NCBI GenBank assembly: GCA_963691815.1
Contig: OY829645.1
Span: forward strand, 14,241,056 to 14,305,055
From: Echiichthys vipera
Taxonomy: Eukaryota; Chordata; Actinopteri; Perciformes; Trachinidae
Direction: 5' to 3'
Length of the DNA stretch: 64,000 bases
Part shown: positions 1-13,361 of the stretch, one piece after another
Position numbering within the stretch: position 1 is the first letter of the stretch
How the letters are laid out: each line of letters begins with the position of its first letter
Program-made: the position numbers and the translations under genes
Notes under the pieces: generated by a model
What the model was told of the DNA's origin: nothing
The model's input: only the letters and a program-made list of their open reading frames with translations
Databases searched by the model: none

Positions 1-6
1 ACAACG

Positions 7-272
7 CAGTGTTTCCCCCAGGTTTACACAAGGTGGAGAAAACATTAATGAAACCACTTAGTCAAAATCACCAGACAGAAGGATCACAATTACACAAGCA
101 ATAATCAGAGCCACAATGCAAACTCAGCTACACTCAGCATCAGAAAATGTCTTTTAAATAATTGTCCAAAAGGTCCAAATAATGTTCCCCAACAGAGTCC
201 AAAGTTAAATCAAAAGTCAACAAAATAAAGAAAGAATTTCGGTTTGATTTATTCTGTCTAGTTGTTTTTTTG
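7..272. mobile_element. hAT-like element, 5' part (truncated copy)
   Basis: Starts CAGTGTTTCCCCCAGG, a hAT-type terminal sequence, and matches 2325-2615. Compared with that copy it stops abruptly at 272 and fuses to the repeat block 273-740, so its right end is deleted. Confidence 0.6.
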
Positions 273-740
273 TCATGGCATAGCCACCCGCCAGCTCTGG
301 GCTGATGATGAAGTTTTTTATTTTAGCTCAGACTCGTTATGTAATAAGTCTTTCATGTTTTTCAAATTAAATGGTTTAAACCAAACTACTACCTTCAATC
401 CCTTTTATTAGCCTCCAGGTGAAACTAAACAGAGACAAAACTCACTTACGTGCAAAAAAATGATCAAGCAGCTCTGCAACTGTACAGAGCTTTTGAGCTT
501 CTTGTAGATTATAGTTAGGGCTCTGCACAACATTTACTGTGTGGTTCAGTCTCTGTGTTCCTATGAACCCTGTTTCCAGCAGCAGGCCACTGATTTTGAG
601 GAAACAAGCTCTGATAAAACCACTGCACACTGCCGGCCAAGCACCAAATGGCTCATAGACAAAGTTCAAGATTAGCTGGTGAAGAAGGTGGTGAAGCCAG
701 GTGTTTTACTCAGGGGGTTAGTGGTGACCAGACAGGAGTT
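273..740. repeat. Duplicated 468-bp block, copy A
   Basis: Colinear with 3161-3628 at the same length. By eye only about two substitutions differ (near 283 and 379). Both copies contain the same minus-strand 75-codon frame, which has no recognisable family. That frame is conserved because the DNA is duplicated, not because it is evidently a gene. Confidence 0.85.
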
Positions 741-2316
741 AAAAGGAGAGTGAGTATTGGAGAGAATTGTAAAATGTCATGTCTAATTTGTAACAGCAAA
801 ACCAACTTAACTTGGCAATGGTAACCTCAATGGGAACTTAATGGTTTTTTAACTAGCCTTAAATCAAGGAATCTGTTTGTCTGTCTTTCCATTTGTCCAT
901 CCATCTCAAGAACTGTTCGTCTGACCTACTTTACATTTGGGGACTTGCATCCTCGAATTTAGTGCAGATTGACCAGATGGTGGTGCTATAACAATATTTC
1001 CAGCTCCAATTTCTGCCATCTTAAATTTTAAGGCAGTATCTAGTATAAAAGAAGGGATGACTGTCTGTATGCACATATGACAGTTTTTCTTAAATCTAAA
1101 GAACCATTTCATCCAATCGTCTTCGCCCTTGGCGGGTGTATTGCTGAGGTAGTGTTGTATCAAGAGTGAAGTCAATCAGATGAGCGGTTTTGAGAACTCT
1201 GTAAGAAGTACTTCTGCTCACTCTGAACTGGCACAAATTCCAAACAGTCACGCACTCTGAGTGAACACTGCAATAATAACACAGGCACTCTGGTTATTAG
1301 GCAGCCTAGTTGTTAAAGGCACTTACCATATACAGTAATGGCAATGTCCCCAGTTTGAGTCCTGCAGGGGACCTTTTTTTCATGTTATTCCCCATCCGCA
1401 TGAAGACATTTCTCTCTTAAAGCCACACACACATATGTTCCTATTACACTTCCGCCCTTTCCGACTTCCAATTACAAGTGAACGCAGCTTGACCGTTAGT
1501 GACAAGTTTGGCCAGCAAACCAACCACTGTCAGCAGCATCACTAACAAGGCGGACTATTTACATCTAGCCCGGGAATATCGTGACAGACACTGATAATGG
1601 AATACTCTGCAAAAAGGCTTTCATAAGTGGACCATATGATCAATCACTATTGTTTTAACTCACTCTTTGTTAGATAGGAACTTAACAGACAATTAACTAC
1701 ATAAAAATCTTACGGATCACAGTCATTCTTTTTCAGTTGTGTGCAAGTTGCAGTTGAGCTGCCTGTTGTGCAATGGTAAATGAGTTCTTAGGTTTGTTTT
1801 GCTGTAGGTGTATTCTTTTTTCCTCCAATCTTTTGGACGTAAACCTCCGTGCATAATAAGTACTCTGTTTACTGTAAAAGTAAGTATTTTTCCTTATGTT
1901 GAGCTTTGGTTCAAATACTGGCATTCAGCCTTGGAATTCATTCCCAGAGGATCTGACGAAGACCTGATGGTTAAAACAGAACAACTGTTGCCTCTGCATG
2001 GAGACCACCACTTGGGTTTTAAGAAACAACAGGTTAGTTTTAATTTCTACAACTTTTTTTTTTCTGGAGCTCAGGGGTTAGAGACAAAGGTTGTATTGTT
2101 TGTCTGTACTTTGAATGATCTGTGACTCTGGTTAAGTAGGTGTTAATTAGGGCTATTACTATCTAAAAAAAACAACTACTATAACCAGGGCTGCCCCCAA
2201 CCAAGGATTTTTTTGGTTGACCAGTCGTCGTCATTTGGAGAGAAGAATGATTGTGTTTGTGTGTGTGTATATGTATATATATACTGAAGAATTGATCTAG
2301 AAGAGCTTTACAGTCT
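741..2316. other. No gene; possible SINE remnant
   Basis: Non-coding. About 1290-1375 resembles a decayed tRNA-derived SINE head ('gcagcctagttgttaaagg' with a B-box-like 'agtttgagtcc'). Nothing else recognised. Confidence 0.4.
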
Positions 2317-2324
2317 CTACAACG

Positions 2325-2855
2325 CAGTGTTTCCCCCAGGTTTACACCGTGGGTAGAGTAAAACATTAATGAAACCACTTAGTCAAAATCACCAGACAGA
2401 AGGATCACAATTACACGCAAGCAATAATCAGAGCCACAATGCAAACTCAGTTTAAATCAGTGTATTGCACAATGAGCTACACTCAGCATCAGAAAATGTC
2501 TTTTAAATAATTGTCCAAAAGGTCCAAATAATGTTCCCCAGCAGAAACCGTCCAAAAAATCAACAAAATAAAGAAAGAATTTCGGTTTGATTTATTCTGT
2601 TTAGTTGTTTTTTTGTAGGAGTGAATCCTCTTCTAAATAATAAAGGATCTCTGATAAGTTTCAGTTTCGTTTTTCCCCGTTCCCCTTCCCAAACAATTAA
2701 CGATCTTTGAAACAAGTGAATCTCCAATGATGTGGGAGTTTTCTGAGAATTATAAACACATAACCATGTGGAGACAGACTCCTGTTGTGATCTGACACTA
2801 TTCAGAAAATACAATTAAAAAAAATGAACTTGACTTTCGGGTAGGGGAAACACTT
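2325..2855. mobile_element. hAT-like nonautonomous element
   Basis: Left end CAGTGTTTCCCCCAGG, right end GTAGGGGAAACACT, an inverted match over about 11 bp. Both flanks contain TACAAC, compatible with a decayed 8-bp target duplication. No transposase frame inside. Confidence 0.65.
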
Positions 2856-3160
2856 ACAACTGCTGATTAGATTCTTCATCCAGATAACAAAAACGCAAAT
2901 TCTCAGCAGACATTTTCTAGCTTATTTCTTCTGACGGCTGCAATCGATGTGACAGTGAGCTGGGAATTAGGATGACAGGTGCAAGTGTGTGATAAGTAAC
3001 GGTAGACTGAAGCCAGCCTAGATAAAACAACATACATCAGTGAATTTACTCCGCACACAGACACCCATTTGACTGCAGAGTAGCTTTCAACATGGTAGAC
3101 CACCTGGATAGGCATTAAAGTGACATGTATTAACCCACGGCTGAGAGCGGTGTGTTTTGG

Positions 3161-3628
3161 TCATGGCATATCCACCCGCCAGCTCTGGGCTGATGATGAA
3201 GTTTTTTATTTTAGCTCAGACTCGTTATGTAATAAGTCTTTCATGTTTTTCAAATTAAATGGTTTAAACAAAACTACTACCTTCAATCCCTTTTATTAGC
3301 CTCCAGGTGAAACTAAACAGAGACAAAACTCACTTACGTGCAAAAAAATGATCAAGCAGCTCTGCAACTGTACAGAGCTTTTGAGCTTCTTGTAGATTAT
3401 AGTTAGGGCTCTGCACAACATTTACTGTGTGGTTCAGTCTCTGTGTTCCTATGAACCCTGTTTCCAGCAGCAGGCCACTGATTTTGAGGAAACAAGCTCT
3501 GATAAAACCACTGCACACTGCCGGCCAAGCACCAAATGGCTCATAGACAAAGTTCAAGATTAGCTGGTGAAGAAGGTGGTGAAGCCAGGTGTTTTACTCA
3601 GGGGGTTAGTGGTGACCAGACAGGAGTT
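3161..3628. repeat. Duplicated 468-bp block, copy B
   Basis: Second copy of 273-740. It follows a complete hAT-like element (2325-2855) and about 300 bp of sequence that copy A lacks, so copy A carries a 545-bp deletion relative to this one. Confidence 0.85.
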
Positions 3629-5324
3629 TTTATTTTTTATTTTATCACTGTGCAACTGTTGAAGACTATTGTAGAGCTGCTGCTGCTGTTGCTTCTGCTG
3701 GAAACTGCAGTGTTTCCACTCTATGGTTCCTGTTGTTGGAGCCAGATGCAGAGCAGATGTTGGGGATGCAAAGGGAGGAAGTCCAGGATTTGAACAGAAG
3801 TTTGCTGTTGCACATACGACTCTGTCATGCTATACAAGTTTTTCTAAGTAAGACGGTTGATTAATAGCTGTTGGGTTGAAACTAGTGTAGGTACAGAGTT
3901 GATTGATGTCAGGCCTACACTAAAGCATGCTTTCAATTACCTCCCAATTAGTTAGATATGACGATGATCCTATGCCAAAATGTTGTCCTTGTTTGAATTT
4001 TGAAGAAAAATCCACATGCTGAGTCGAATGTGACCCCTTTGCTTTCTTGTTTTTATTACATGCTCAGTTCAGGATGTGTTTTTACCTTTAGGGATATTGG
4101 GCTTTTTTATTTCTTTTTCATTCTGTCCAGGCCAAAGGGAGGTCTCTTTGCCTCACAGTCTCAGTGTAAAAATCTAATTCTGTTCTCTTCTCGTTTATTC
4201 TCCTCAGACTTCATCAAGCTGTGGTGAATTACAGAGAATCATGCTTCATGTCATGTTGTGGACCTCTCAGGGTCTGCTGTTAGTGTGTAGGTGCTAACTG
4301 TTTACTGTAAATAACCTTCATGGTTCACTAAGCCTGGAAGCTCTTATCCCAGCATAAGGTTTACAGTTATCTCTCTACTCCAGAAAAACACCTCAGCACG
4401 CAGGCAAAAGGGTGTTTCAGTAGGTTCAGTAGTTAGAGGGTGGCTAGTGTTGTTATTGTTGTTTAAGGCAGAGGCACTTTGTTCTTAGACCTAAAGGACC
4501 TTGAATGGTTAGAACCTGAAATCTAAATTCCAACTGTAACTCAAGTCAGACAAACAGGACGGAGGTCGTTTCATAAAATACCATAAAAATCTATCAGCTC
4601 TGATGCAGAGCCAGAACTTTATTCTTTAATGTTTGATAAAATATATATTCCACATTCTTTGGAGATCAAGTCAGTTTTAATTGGTGAAAACTTCTCAGTG
4701 ACATTTTATCAAGTTTCTTAACTAGTGATACAAAATATCTCTTCTGATATCAAGGAGAACTCCAGGGGTATCCTAACTTGTTGGTGTGCAATCATTGTTG
4801 ATGTATTGTGCAATACTGCACATCAATGTGTACCATACTGTTATAGCAGGGGAATCATGTGTGTAAGAGCAGGGAGACACCTTGGACACCTGCTGTGTTA
4901 TAGTATAGTACCAAAAGGTTGTGGTTAAAAAAAAGAGCGGGTCAGCTACTCATCTGCGGTTTGAGCCCTGGTTTCTCTGGCAAAAATTTACAAATTTACT
5001 TTTTGTTTTTCGTTCAGGTTCATCTGGTTCTTTGTCAGTTTAATTTGTTTGCATGTATATGCAATGTTGACTGGTAAGCTGAGCTTTCTTCCCCCATAGT
5101 TAAGGAACTTTATTTGCTTCGCCAATGTAGTCAGTTTCAGTAAATGGGTCAACAGATGTGGAGCATTGTCACGCGCAGTGTCGTCTAGTTCTGGTTCTTA
5201 CTGTAACAGCAATATTTAAATATCCCTGATGCAACAAATACTATACATGTATTTACATTTTTCTGTTGGCTGTCCCTATTTTTTATGTTAGAACATTTTC
5301 TCAAAATGGTTGTTTAACTTGACT
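3629..5324. other. No recognisable gene
   Basis: AT-rich non-coding sequence. A possible decayed tRNA-like SINE head lies at about 4935-4980 ('gcgggtcagctactcatctg' with 'gtttgagccc'). Short frames here have no family resemblance. Confidence 0.5.
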
Positions 5325-5495
5325 CCGCCAGATGGATTGATTCCAATTGATCAGATCAACGAAGCATATGACGTACTAACAGAGCGTTGAGGCAAAGTAA
5401 ACAACATGTCGGTAAAGGATATTTGCCATTTGTGTAATGTGAATTTACGGATAAAAGGCACAATTTCAGGTGCCCGGTCCATATTCTAACATAAG
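5325..5495 (+). repeat. Dispersed repeat, plus-strand copy
   Basis: Shares 'gatcagatcaacgaagc', 'gtaaacaacatgtcggtaaa' and 'ggtgcccggtcca' with the minus-strand copy at 55398-55640. Both read into a short Cys-containing peptide (NMSVKDICHLCNV in the other copy). The repeat family is not identified. Confidence 0.7.
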
Positions 5496-7739
5496 GATCC
5501 AAGAGAAAAAAACGTTAGCGAGCGACTTGCTCAATAGCTGCGCTCATCTCAGCCACCTTGTTGTTTACACTGAACAGTCGCTTCTCGTTGTGTCACACAT
5601 CGATCCGTCTCAAAACCAACGCTGATTGGTTTGGTCTCTTGGGCAACCTTCTCCAAAGGTTCTTTCTTCTTCTTCTTTTCTCTGCTGCAGGTTACCAGAC
5701 TTATCTGCAAGTAAAAAACAATGGAGCTTGCGAGATCAGGATGGCCTAGCAAGGGTATGTTTTGTTACTGTTGAACCCTGAACCATGATAACTGGCACTG
5801 ATTTGTTTAAAAGAAAAGACATGTATGAGTTAAAGAACTGATCTTTTATTTTTTCACTCTGTGGGCACAGTGTTCTGTTAGCAGTGTTGGTGTCTTGATG
5901 ATAGTCTCTGTTTATTGGTACTGGACAAGAGACCATCTCTGATTAGACTGTCAACTGAGACATGACGCTTTGGACTAAACCAGTATGAGACATATGGAGA
6001 GTATCACTGACTGGGTTCCAGTGTGTGGTGGTATTGGATCTTTGTTCTCTGATGACTACTGTATTTGTTATCCCAGCATTCCTTCTGACAGACAAAAACT
6101 CGGGACAGTTCAGTGTTGGCTCTAAAAGTGATTCATGCTGAATTTAAATCTGTTCAACTACTAAATATCAGTCGTTCTAGTTATCCTAGCGACCCCTTGG
6201 TGTTTAACATTTCAGACATCAATTAATTTGTCTTCAGGTCGCCTGTCCCAGTTGAGCATTTACTTTTTATTTCGAATCAGCCAGAAGACTGTCAACATGT
6301 GTTTTCATCTTACTGTACTTCATGGTTCGACCTGAGGCTGCTGAAAATTAAACTGTGTTAATGGAATTAAAGGATTTAAGTTGATAAAATAAAATTAAAA
6401 AGAGAGGACTGAATTTAGTTTTTTCTGACACCTGAACTTAACATGGTGCTCTGACAACAAGGTTTTTACTGTGAAATAATTGGGCATTACAAAAAAAAAA
6501 TTGCATGGTTTTTCACAATTGATGGATTTGATATTGATTTGTATCTTTAATTTAAATAATTTCTTACCCTAATATACATAAGAAATATATAGCGTGCGCC
6601 ATTTGACTTTCTGCTCGTACTGTCAGAGATTTGTCCATCACCTGAAATACTGCAGCATGAAGGTTGTCTCCTCCCTTCAGCCTGTTAACATGTGCTTCTC
6701 ATTAAAACTAATGAGTCCCTCTGTTGGCTGGCTGACAAGTGCACTATGATGGGACTTATTGAAGGCCTGTGATCTACACAAGTCCACAAGTGTGTGGACC
6801 AAGACATAATGGGGCACATGGAAAGTGTTATTTGTTGAATGGCTTCCAGTGTTGTGTTGTTATGGAAGCTTGTTCTTTGTTCTCCAATGATTACTGAATT
6901 TGTTGTCCAGACATTTCTTCTGTTTGATTACACCCAAAAATTGGATAAAAATTTTGTATTTGAAAAAACTGGGTCATACTTTTTATTTTAACTTGCTAGT
7001 ACCATCTGGTACCATCAAACTGCAGGTTGATTCAAGTAGGGCTGCACAAGTCTGGTAAAAATGAGAATCATAGTTGTTGTTTTACTTAAAATAAGGTCAG
7101 AATATTTTTGTTTATATGATATGATATGCACAAAAATTTGTATATCTTACAAAATAGGACATTTTATTTAATCCCTTACATCCTCCTTACAGTACATGCT
7201 GAGGCTCCAAAACCCCATATTGATTAAACGATGGAGCCCTGTCATGGCTTTGCTAATACAATGAGACTTAATCAATGAAGCTCTGCCCTCCTATCCAAAT
7301 CCTCTATGCCTTCTATATGCTCATCACACATGTAATACATATCATCTTTTCCCAGGGTGGCCTGAATATCATCTATGTTTTACTTCTGCTATTGTAATTT
7401 AGAGTGGGCAATTACTAGTTTCATTTTCTTTTTTGCTTCTCCTTTTTCTTACGGATGGGTATCTTTGTACATGTATGTATTGTAGGGGTTATTCATGCTC
7501 CATCTGTAAATGTCTAATGGAAATGTTCTTATTTGAACATAATGTGTACATATGCCATATACAGCCAAAAAAGTAAAGAGAACTAAATTGTATGAAAATC
7601 CATGTATGAAAACTAAATAAAAATGAAGTAAAAAAACAAATGACTTTATAAGGATAAGGTATGACATGGCCACACAACCCTTGGTATATCAGTATTAGGC
7701 ATACACTCACATCTAGGGCTTCCAAAGCTTGGCTGCCCG
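5496..7739. other. No gene; transposon-derived fragments
   Basis: 5560-5750 ('acacatcgatccgtctcaaa', 'gcttgcgagatcaggatgg') resembles a high-copy fish repeat. About 7037-7100 ('gggctgcacaagtctggtaa') resembles a hAT-type MITE end. Otherwise AT-rich and non-coding. Confidence 0.45.
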
Positions 7740-8245
7740 TACATATACATTTCAGAGGGCAACGATTCGGTTGCCAGGCTAAGGGATGACGTGTTTGGGC
7801 TCACCTGCTGCCTCATCGGCCTTCTTCGACGCCTGTCACTTGGTCAGCTCGCTCCCAGCGGTCCGACCCTCATTTACGTTCGGACTCCATTTGACAGTTC
7901 ATTTAAGACACGTAGCACATGGACAATAACTTATTCAAAACGTAATCACACAAAAGGGGAAACACGGCAATCGTCTCTCATCGAGGTACTCAGGATCACT
8001 TTTCTCCATGATTCTCTCCCCCACACCTGTCCTCGAACGCCCTCTTAATTACTCGGGCAATTAAACTAGGTAAGCCCCGACCCCCTAGCCTCACAGCCCT
8101 ACAGGACAGCCAATCATAAGATGTTTGTGTGCCGTGCCACTAGATGAACTAGATCATCAGTCCCCCGGGTGAAAGTCCTGTGTTTTGGTATTGGCGCTTT
8201 TATACCACGTCACCTGATAACTTTATTGCTCCGCACGTAATTTCT
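7740..8245. other. GC- and CpG-richer insertion-like block, unidentified
   Basis: Composition differs sharply from its AT-rich surroundings, with CpG-containing words such as 'cttcttcgacgcctgtcac' and 'cccagcggtccgaccctc'. The plus frame from 7791 to 8048 is open for 85 codons but resembles nothing I know. It could be an LTR or another transposon fragment. Confidence 0.4.
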
Positions 8246-9061
8246 ACAATAATAAATACGTGAAATACACATGAAATAAATGTGGAATACAAACAAATTA
8301 CAATGAATTGCTTTTCTTAATTAACAGTTAAAGGACAGCCTGTTTCTATTTTTTGCAAATGTTTTGATCCTAGTGTCCAGCAAATAATGGCGTTCCCCGG
8401 TTATTGGGGCAGAGGGGACACCACTAGATGCAGCCGGTGCCAAAACACAAAGTTTTTGTTCAGTTATGAGGGAGACCGCTTTCACCATCTGTTACTGGTA
8501 AACCATTTGTTCTACCTCTAAACTCTAGCAGGTCAGCTCTTGCTTCAGTTCTCAAGGATCCTTATAGTCTGCAAACTTAACATGATAAAGTCATTAGTGA
8601 TGATAAAAAAAAAAAACTGTCTGATCCCATATGTTATTGTTTTCCAGTCTAGAGCCATATATTAGCCTCACTAAGGCAATAAGTCATGGCGTCCACAGTC
8701 TTTTGAATGCTTTGCTGGATGTTGGAGTGGTCTGCCGACAGGGATTTTCCACTGAGGCTTCCCGGCCTATTTGAGACGCTTGTGGCTGTGCAAAATGTAC
8801 ATATATTATTGAACTTTAACTTTCGTCTTGACTTTTCTAAGATATTCTATTTTTAATCTAGTTCTGACCATCAAGTCAGCTTTTGGCACCACCTATTTAA
8901 AAAATGATTGAATTTCACTATGTCACTTTCCAGTGGGACAAGGCACTAACTCGTGTTGCCGAGTGTGTTGTGTTGTTGTCTGATTGGTACAGGGTTTTAG
9001 ATACCATCTTAGTTTACTGTCTTTTATTGTAGTATTAGAATAAGTTTAAACACTCATAATT
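8246..9061. other. No recognisable feature
   Basis: AT-rich non-coding sequence with short homopolymers only. Confidence 0.5.
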
Positions 9062-9365
9062 AGAGCTTCCATTAATGATTATTTCATTAACCTGCAGATC
9101 ATTTTTTTGAATCTTCGTTTAATCGATAAAATGTGGAAACATTGACCATCTCAATTTGCTAAAGTCCATCTTAAAATCTTTTGATTTCGTCTAACCAACA
9201 GTTCAGAAACAAATGACGTTCAATCTTCTAGCATAAGACAAAGAAAAGAAGCAAAACCTCACAATTAGGAAGCTGAAAGTACAGAATATTTGGCATTTCT
9301 GCTTCAAAAATGACAAAGGATTAATCGATCAAAATAGTTAATGATTAATCAAATAATTGCTTCAG
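9062..9365. mobile_element. hAT-type MITE copy ('ctaatgattatttcatta' family)
   Basis: Begins 'agagcttccattaatgatta' and ends 'agttaatgattaatcaaata', a degenerate inverted structure. It matches the common fish MITE whose consensus starts AGAGCTGCAACTAATGATTA. Other copies here lie near 26875, 29214, 37760 and 50237. Confidence 0.6.
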
Positions 9366-9417
9366 TGCTGCTATATAGCTCTTGCAAAAAATGAAATGAA
9401 AATGAAATCATCCAGTT

Positions 9418-9650
9418 GTTGGGCAGCTGTTGCTCGGGAGGAAGAGCGAGGTGTCCATTGATTGCAGGGTCGGCAGTCTGATTCCCCGGCTCCTCCTGTC
9501 CACGTGCTGAAGTGTCCTTGGGCAAGACACCAAACCCTAAATGGTAGCTTGCTGCCATCAACGTGTGAATGGGGGAATGAGAGGCTAAATTTTAAAGGAC
9601 TTTATATAAAAGGTGCTATTTAAGTGCAGTCCATTTACCATTTGTTGGTT
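9418..9650 (+). mobile_element. tRNA-derived SINE (V-SINE/HE1-like)
   Basis: A tRNA-like head ('gggcagctgttgctcgggag', B-box-like 'cagtctgattcc') precedes the conserved core 'gtccttgggcaagacaccaa' and the tail 'gcagtccatttaccattt'. It is a retroposed SINE, not a functional tRNA gene. Confidence 0.75.
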
Positions 9651-11541
9651 TCTTTTATCTTTTTTAATTAAGCCATAGCTCTGAGCTGTTAAAGGAGACT
9701 GACGTGCAGTACAGTATTAAGCTGTAAATGATAAAGTGTGTTGTGATTCTTTCAGTCGATGAATCATATTCTGAGCAGTAGGCTACTCTGTCTTCTCCCT
9801 GCTACAGTTACAGTTCATCTATATTATTGTTTGCGGTTGAAGTCAATGTGTTTTTCATGTGTTTGTGGAAGCAGGGGATTTCTGGGAAGTTCCCATGTTA
9901 ATGCAATTATGTCTGTTTAATAGGACATTGTGGTCTTGAATGTTTCCCTCAGTGCTAATTGTGATGAGGAGAACACGGCTGTTTCCTGCAGTAGACTCCA
10001 TCTGGATAAAATCTCTTTTTATTGGACTGCTCTTCAAAAGCTCTTGCTTTAAGATCGCTACTGGCTAAAATAACTGTCTGTGATTCTGGCTATGACCGTG
10101 TGTCTGTCTGTCTCCTTTCTGCTCTCCTGTCCCTTTTTGCTTTTTCTTTAAAATAGTGCTACAGCATACACTTAACACACATTTAAATGCAGTTTTTATC
10201 TACTAGTTTAATATCAGAAACCTCCGTTTTATGCAGTAAATTTACTGTTATTTGGAATATATGAGAATATTTTATGCTTTGTTTACGTAAGATGGTAACT
10301 GTCGTTGGCACTACTTTGTTGCTTGTAGCAGAATCTTGTAACTGTTCAGTTGTTTGTTTTTTGCTAAATTTTTGTACACCAAGATGGAAGTTTCTTATCA
10401 ATGTTGTAGTTATATATTACCATATTTATTTGTGATACAGCCAGCAATAATAAGGTGATTTTAGAAGGGCAAACATGTGTTTTATCACATTAACTAGTTC
10501 TTGAAAGATTCACCATGAGAAATGTTGCTCTCTGTGACAATATCACAGTTTATGATGTATTATAGTTGACTTAGTTTATTTCCAAGTACAGATGTGCAGA
10601 AGTGCAACTGAGCAAAGTAACGCATTTATGTTACATTCACACAGAATGGAATGCACCTGGTTGGATAAACACGCTCTCTTGTCGCTGTTTCAAACAGGAA
10701 ACAACATGGTGGCCTGCTCATAAACTTTCTATTATCTATTTCTGAAAACATTTTAGATGATAAATAGGCAATGCCTTGGGAAACCGGACACATCTGTCAA
10801 ACTCATGTTTCATGTGTCCTGGCAGATTGTCTGTCCACTCTGCCATAAAGACAGATTTCATCCGACCTGAAACAGCAGACCAATCACAACCTTTTATCTC
10901 ATGTGGGCGGGCTTAAGACGATGACTGACAACAATCCCTACAGAACAGTTTTTCAGGCTCACAGAACTCTAATCGAAGCACCTGGTTGTTAATCTGTTAC
11001 TGTTTTTACAAACGCATTTTAGTGTACTGTTTAGCTGTATTTTGAGAAAGTCTGGGACCGGTCCCAAACACCGCCGTTTTGTTGCTGTGATTGGTTTGGT
11101 TCAAACTCAACATTACCACTGTGCCACTGCTTCTACTGCTCTTGATAGGAAATGAATAGAGGACGCAGAGAAGTGTGAAACTAACCAGTTACATCGCAGC
11201 AGTTTGTTACTTTACGCTCAAATTAAAGATCTACATTCAGGTGGTCCAAGCGGCTGGTGTTTATGTCCATGAAACATTTACTGCTTCACATTTTTCATAC
11301 TTAGTCAACACATCTCTGAATGAAAGAAATAGTAATAACTGTAAATGGTTTAAAGTGTTGTGTAAAAATGATTCAGCTGGCTTCAGTATAGGCACAGAAG
11401 TTTTAAATCACTTGTGAAGCAACTGATTTTTTAATAGTTTACAGTTATGGTTTTATTACTTGTACTTTTCTACTTTATTTTACTGTTTTGATGCTCCCAG
11501 TTACATCTACTCTCTCACTTTCTCTCTCTCTCTTACTCTCA

Positions 11542-11548
<7 letters not shown>
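9651..11548. other. No recognisable gene
   Basis: Non-coding AT-rich sequence. No transposon ends, exons or RNA genes recognised. Confidence 0.5.

Positions 11549-11636
<88 letters not shown>
11549..11636. repeat. (AC)n microsatellite
   Basis: About 44 AC units, preceded by a (TC)n stretch from about 11516. Open frames across it are repeat artefacts. Confidence 0.97.
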
Positions 11637-11640
<4 letters not shown>

Positions 11641-13170
11641 TCATCATAGGCAAGGTTTTTCCACTCCAGAGCCAGACAGCTATTGGCTCGTCGTCCTCGT
11701 TTGCTCATTTTTCATGTCAATCTTTTCTCTGCAGAAAGCATCACTGCTCGGATTCTCACACACGAACAAACAGGCCTTTCAGTCTTCGCCTCTAAAAAAT
11801 TTAATTTCATTGGCCTCATTTAGCCTTGGCTCTGCTCTGGATGAGTTGCTGGTGTATGTTTCAGTGTGTGCGTGTGGGTGTGCATGTGCGTGCATGTGCG
11901 TGCGTGTGTGTGTTTGGACAGTGAAGGTGTGTTGAGTGAGCGCTGACAGACTAAATGTCCATTTTTCTCCAACCTTTGAGAGGGCTTTTTTTCCTGTGAT
12001 TTTGGCATCCTGAAGTGTTTGATTTCTCTCTGAAAGTGTCCACAGCAGCCTGGGGAGACGTTGTACCACATTAGTTGTTTTGGTTTGCTGGCAGTAAGTG
12101 TGCAGGATTGGCTTTGCACTAAAAATATGATGATGTGCTGGTTGGGAAGAGTTCTGATTGGATGAGTTTCTGCAGCAAACTGATGGCAATAATAACTGGC
12201 GATAATAACTTTACAAAAAAATTTGCAAAAATATAGAAAGGCCTGACTGTTCTGACCATAACCAAAATAACCATTTTTATTCCTCAAGCATTTTTAAATG
12301 TAACCCTAAACTGGATCCTGCCATCAGAAATGCATTAAAACTACATAAATCTGCATAATTTTACTGCGCTATTTACATGTGACTTGCATTTTCAGGTTAT
12401 GATTCCTATTTACACTGAAACACCTGAACAACAGGACAGCTAAAACTCTTTTTCTTCATCCTTGATTGTATTTGATTGATTGACCCTGATTAGTATCATA
12501 GGATTATTAATAGATTACACAGCTATAGTGTTTTGTGGCCAGATGTACCATTTGCTTCAATACCCTGAGGCTATTTTTCAGTTTATTCTCTGTTTTCATG
12601 AAGTATTGTATTCAATTGGCTTTGTGTGGACGAGGGGCCAGAACAGAGAATAATGATGCTTTCATATTAAGCTGGTTTCCTCTTACCTTTTAATTGGCTC
12701 TCTACAGATGCTACAGCTGAAGCAGCACCAGAATTGAATTGTATTACTGATCCAAGTCTTAAATTATATTGCTAAAGAGTTTTTTTTAGTTTCTGACAAC
12801 CTGGGTCTTATTTTCATAGTTTTGTCTATTTAATTTCTATCACAATAAGTTTATTTTAAATATAATAGCATTGTGCTGGTTACCAGATCTGGGAACATTG
12901 TGAGGTGACATTAGTAAAAGGAAGTCCCGTCAGACAGGTCAAGGAACATGAGCAGTCAGGTGGTCAGAAAGTTTGGGGGAGAAAACAAAGGGTTAACGGT
13001 TAAGTTTTTAACACAAACTGTAAACGTCCTTCGCAGTTCACACACACTTCCTGCTTCAGTTTGCATTACATTTGTTTACATTCATTTAGCCAACACTTTT
13101 ACCCAATTTACAATAATAGCGCTTTTCAACCGACAGTTAACGGGTTGCGTTCCGGTTCTCGCATCAGATT
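11637..13170. other. No recognisable gene
   Basis: A (GT)n-like patch at about 11860-11910, otherwise non-coding. Two minus-strand frames (12287-11779) run through the GT patch and look spurious. The left edge of the virus-like relic is somewhere in 12.9-13.2 kb and cannot be fixed by eye. Confidence 0.45.
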
Positions 13171-13361
13171 TTGAACGATTTGGTGCACAGATACAAGACT
13201 GGGACGAAAATTCCTTCATCGAAGACAACCAGCACTCATCTCATAGTAAAAAAAAGCAATACATTTCACAGTGTACAGCAGCTGTCTACAAATAAGTATT
13301 TTACCTATTCAGAAAGAGAGCTACAGGGATTGATAAAACGTAGCAGAGCTCCGATTAAGGA

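Noticed and set aside
442..669. 75-codon minus ORF present identically at 3330-3557
   Set aside because: Identical because the DNA is duplicated; no family resemblance or independent sign of selection.
9418..9500. Possible tRNA gene
   Set aside because: A tRNA-like A/B box occurs, but it is followed by the SINE core and tail, and the head does not fold as a proper tRNA.
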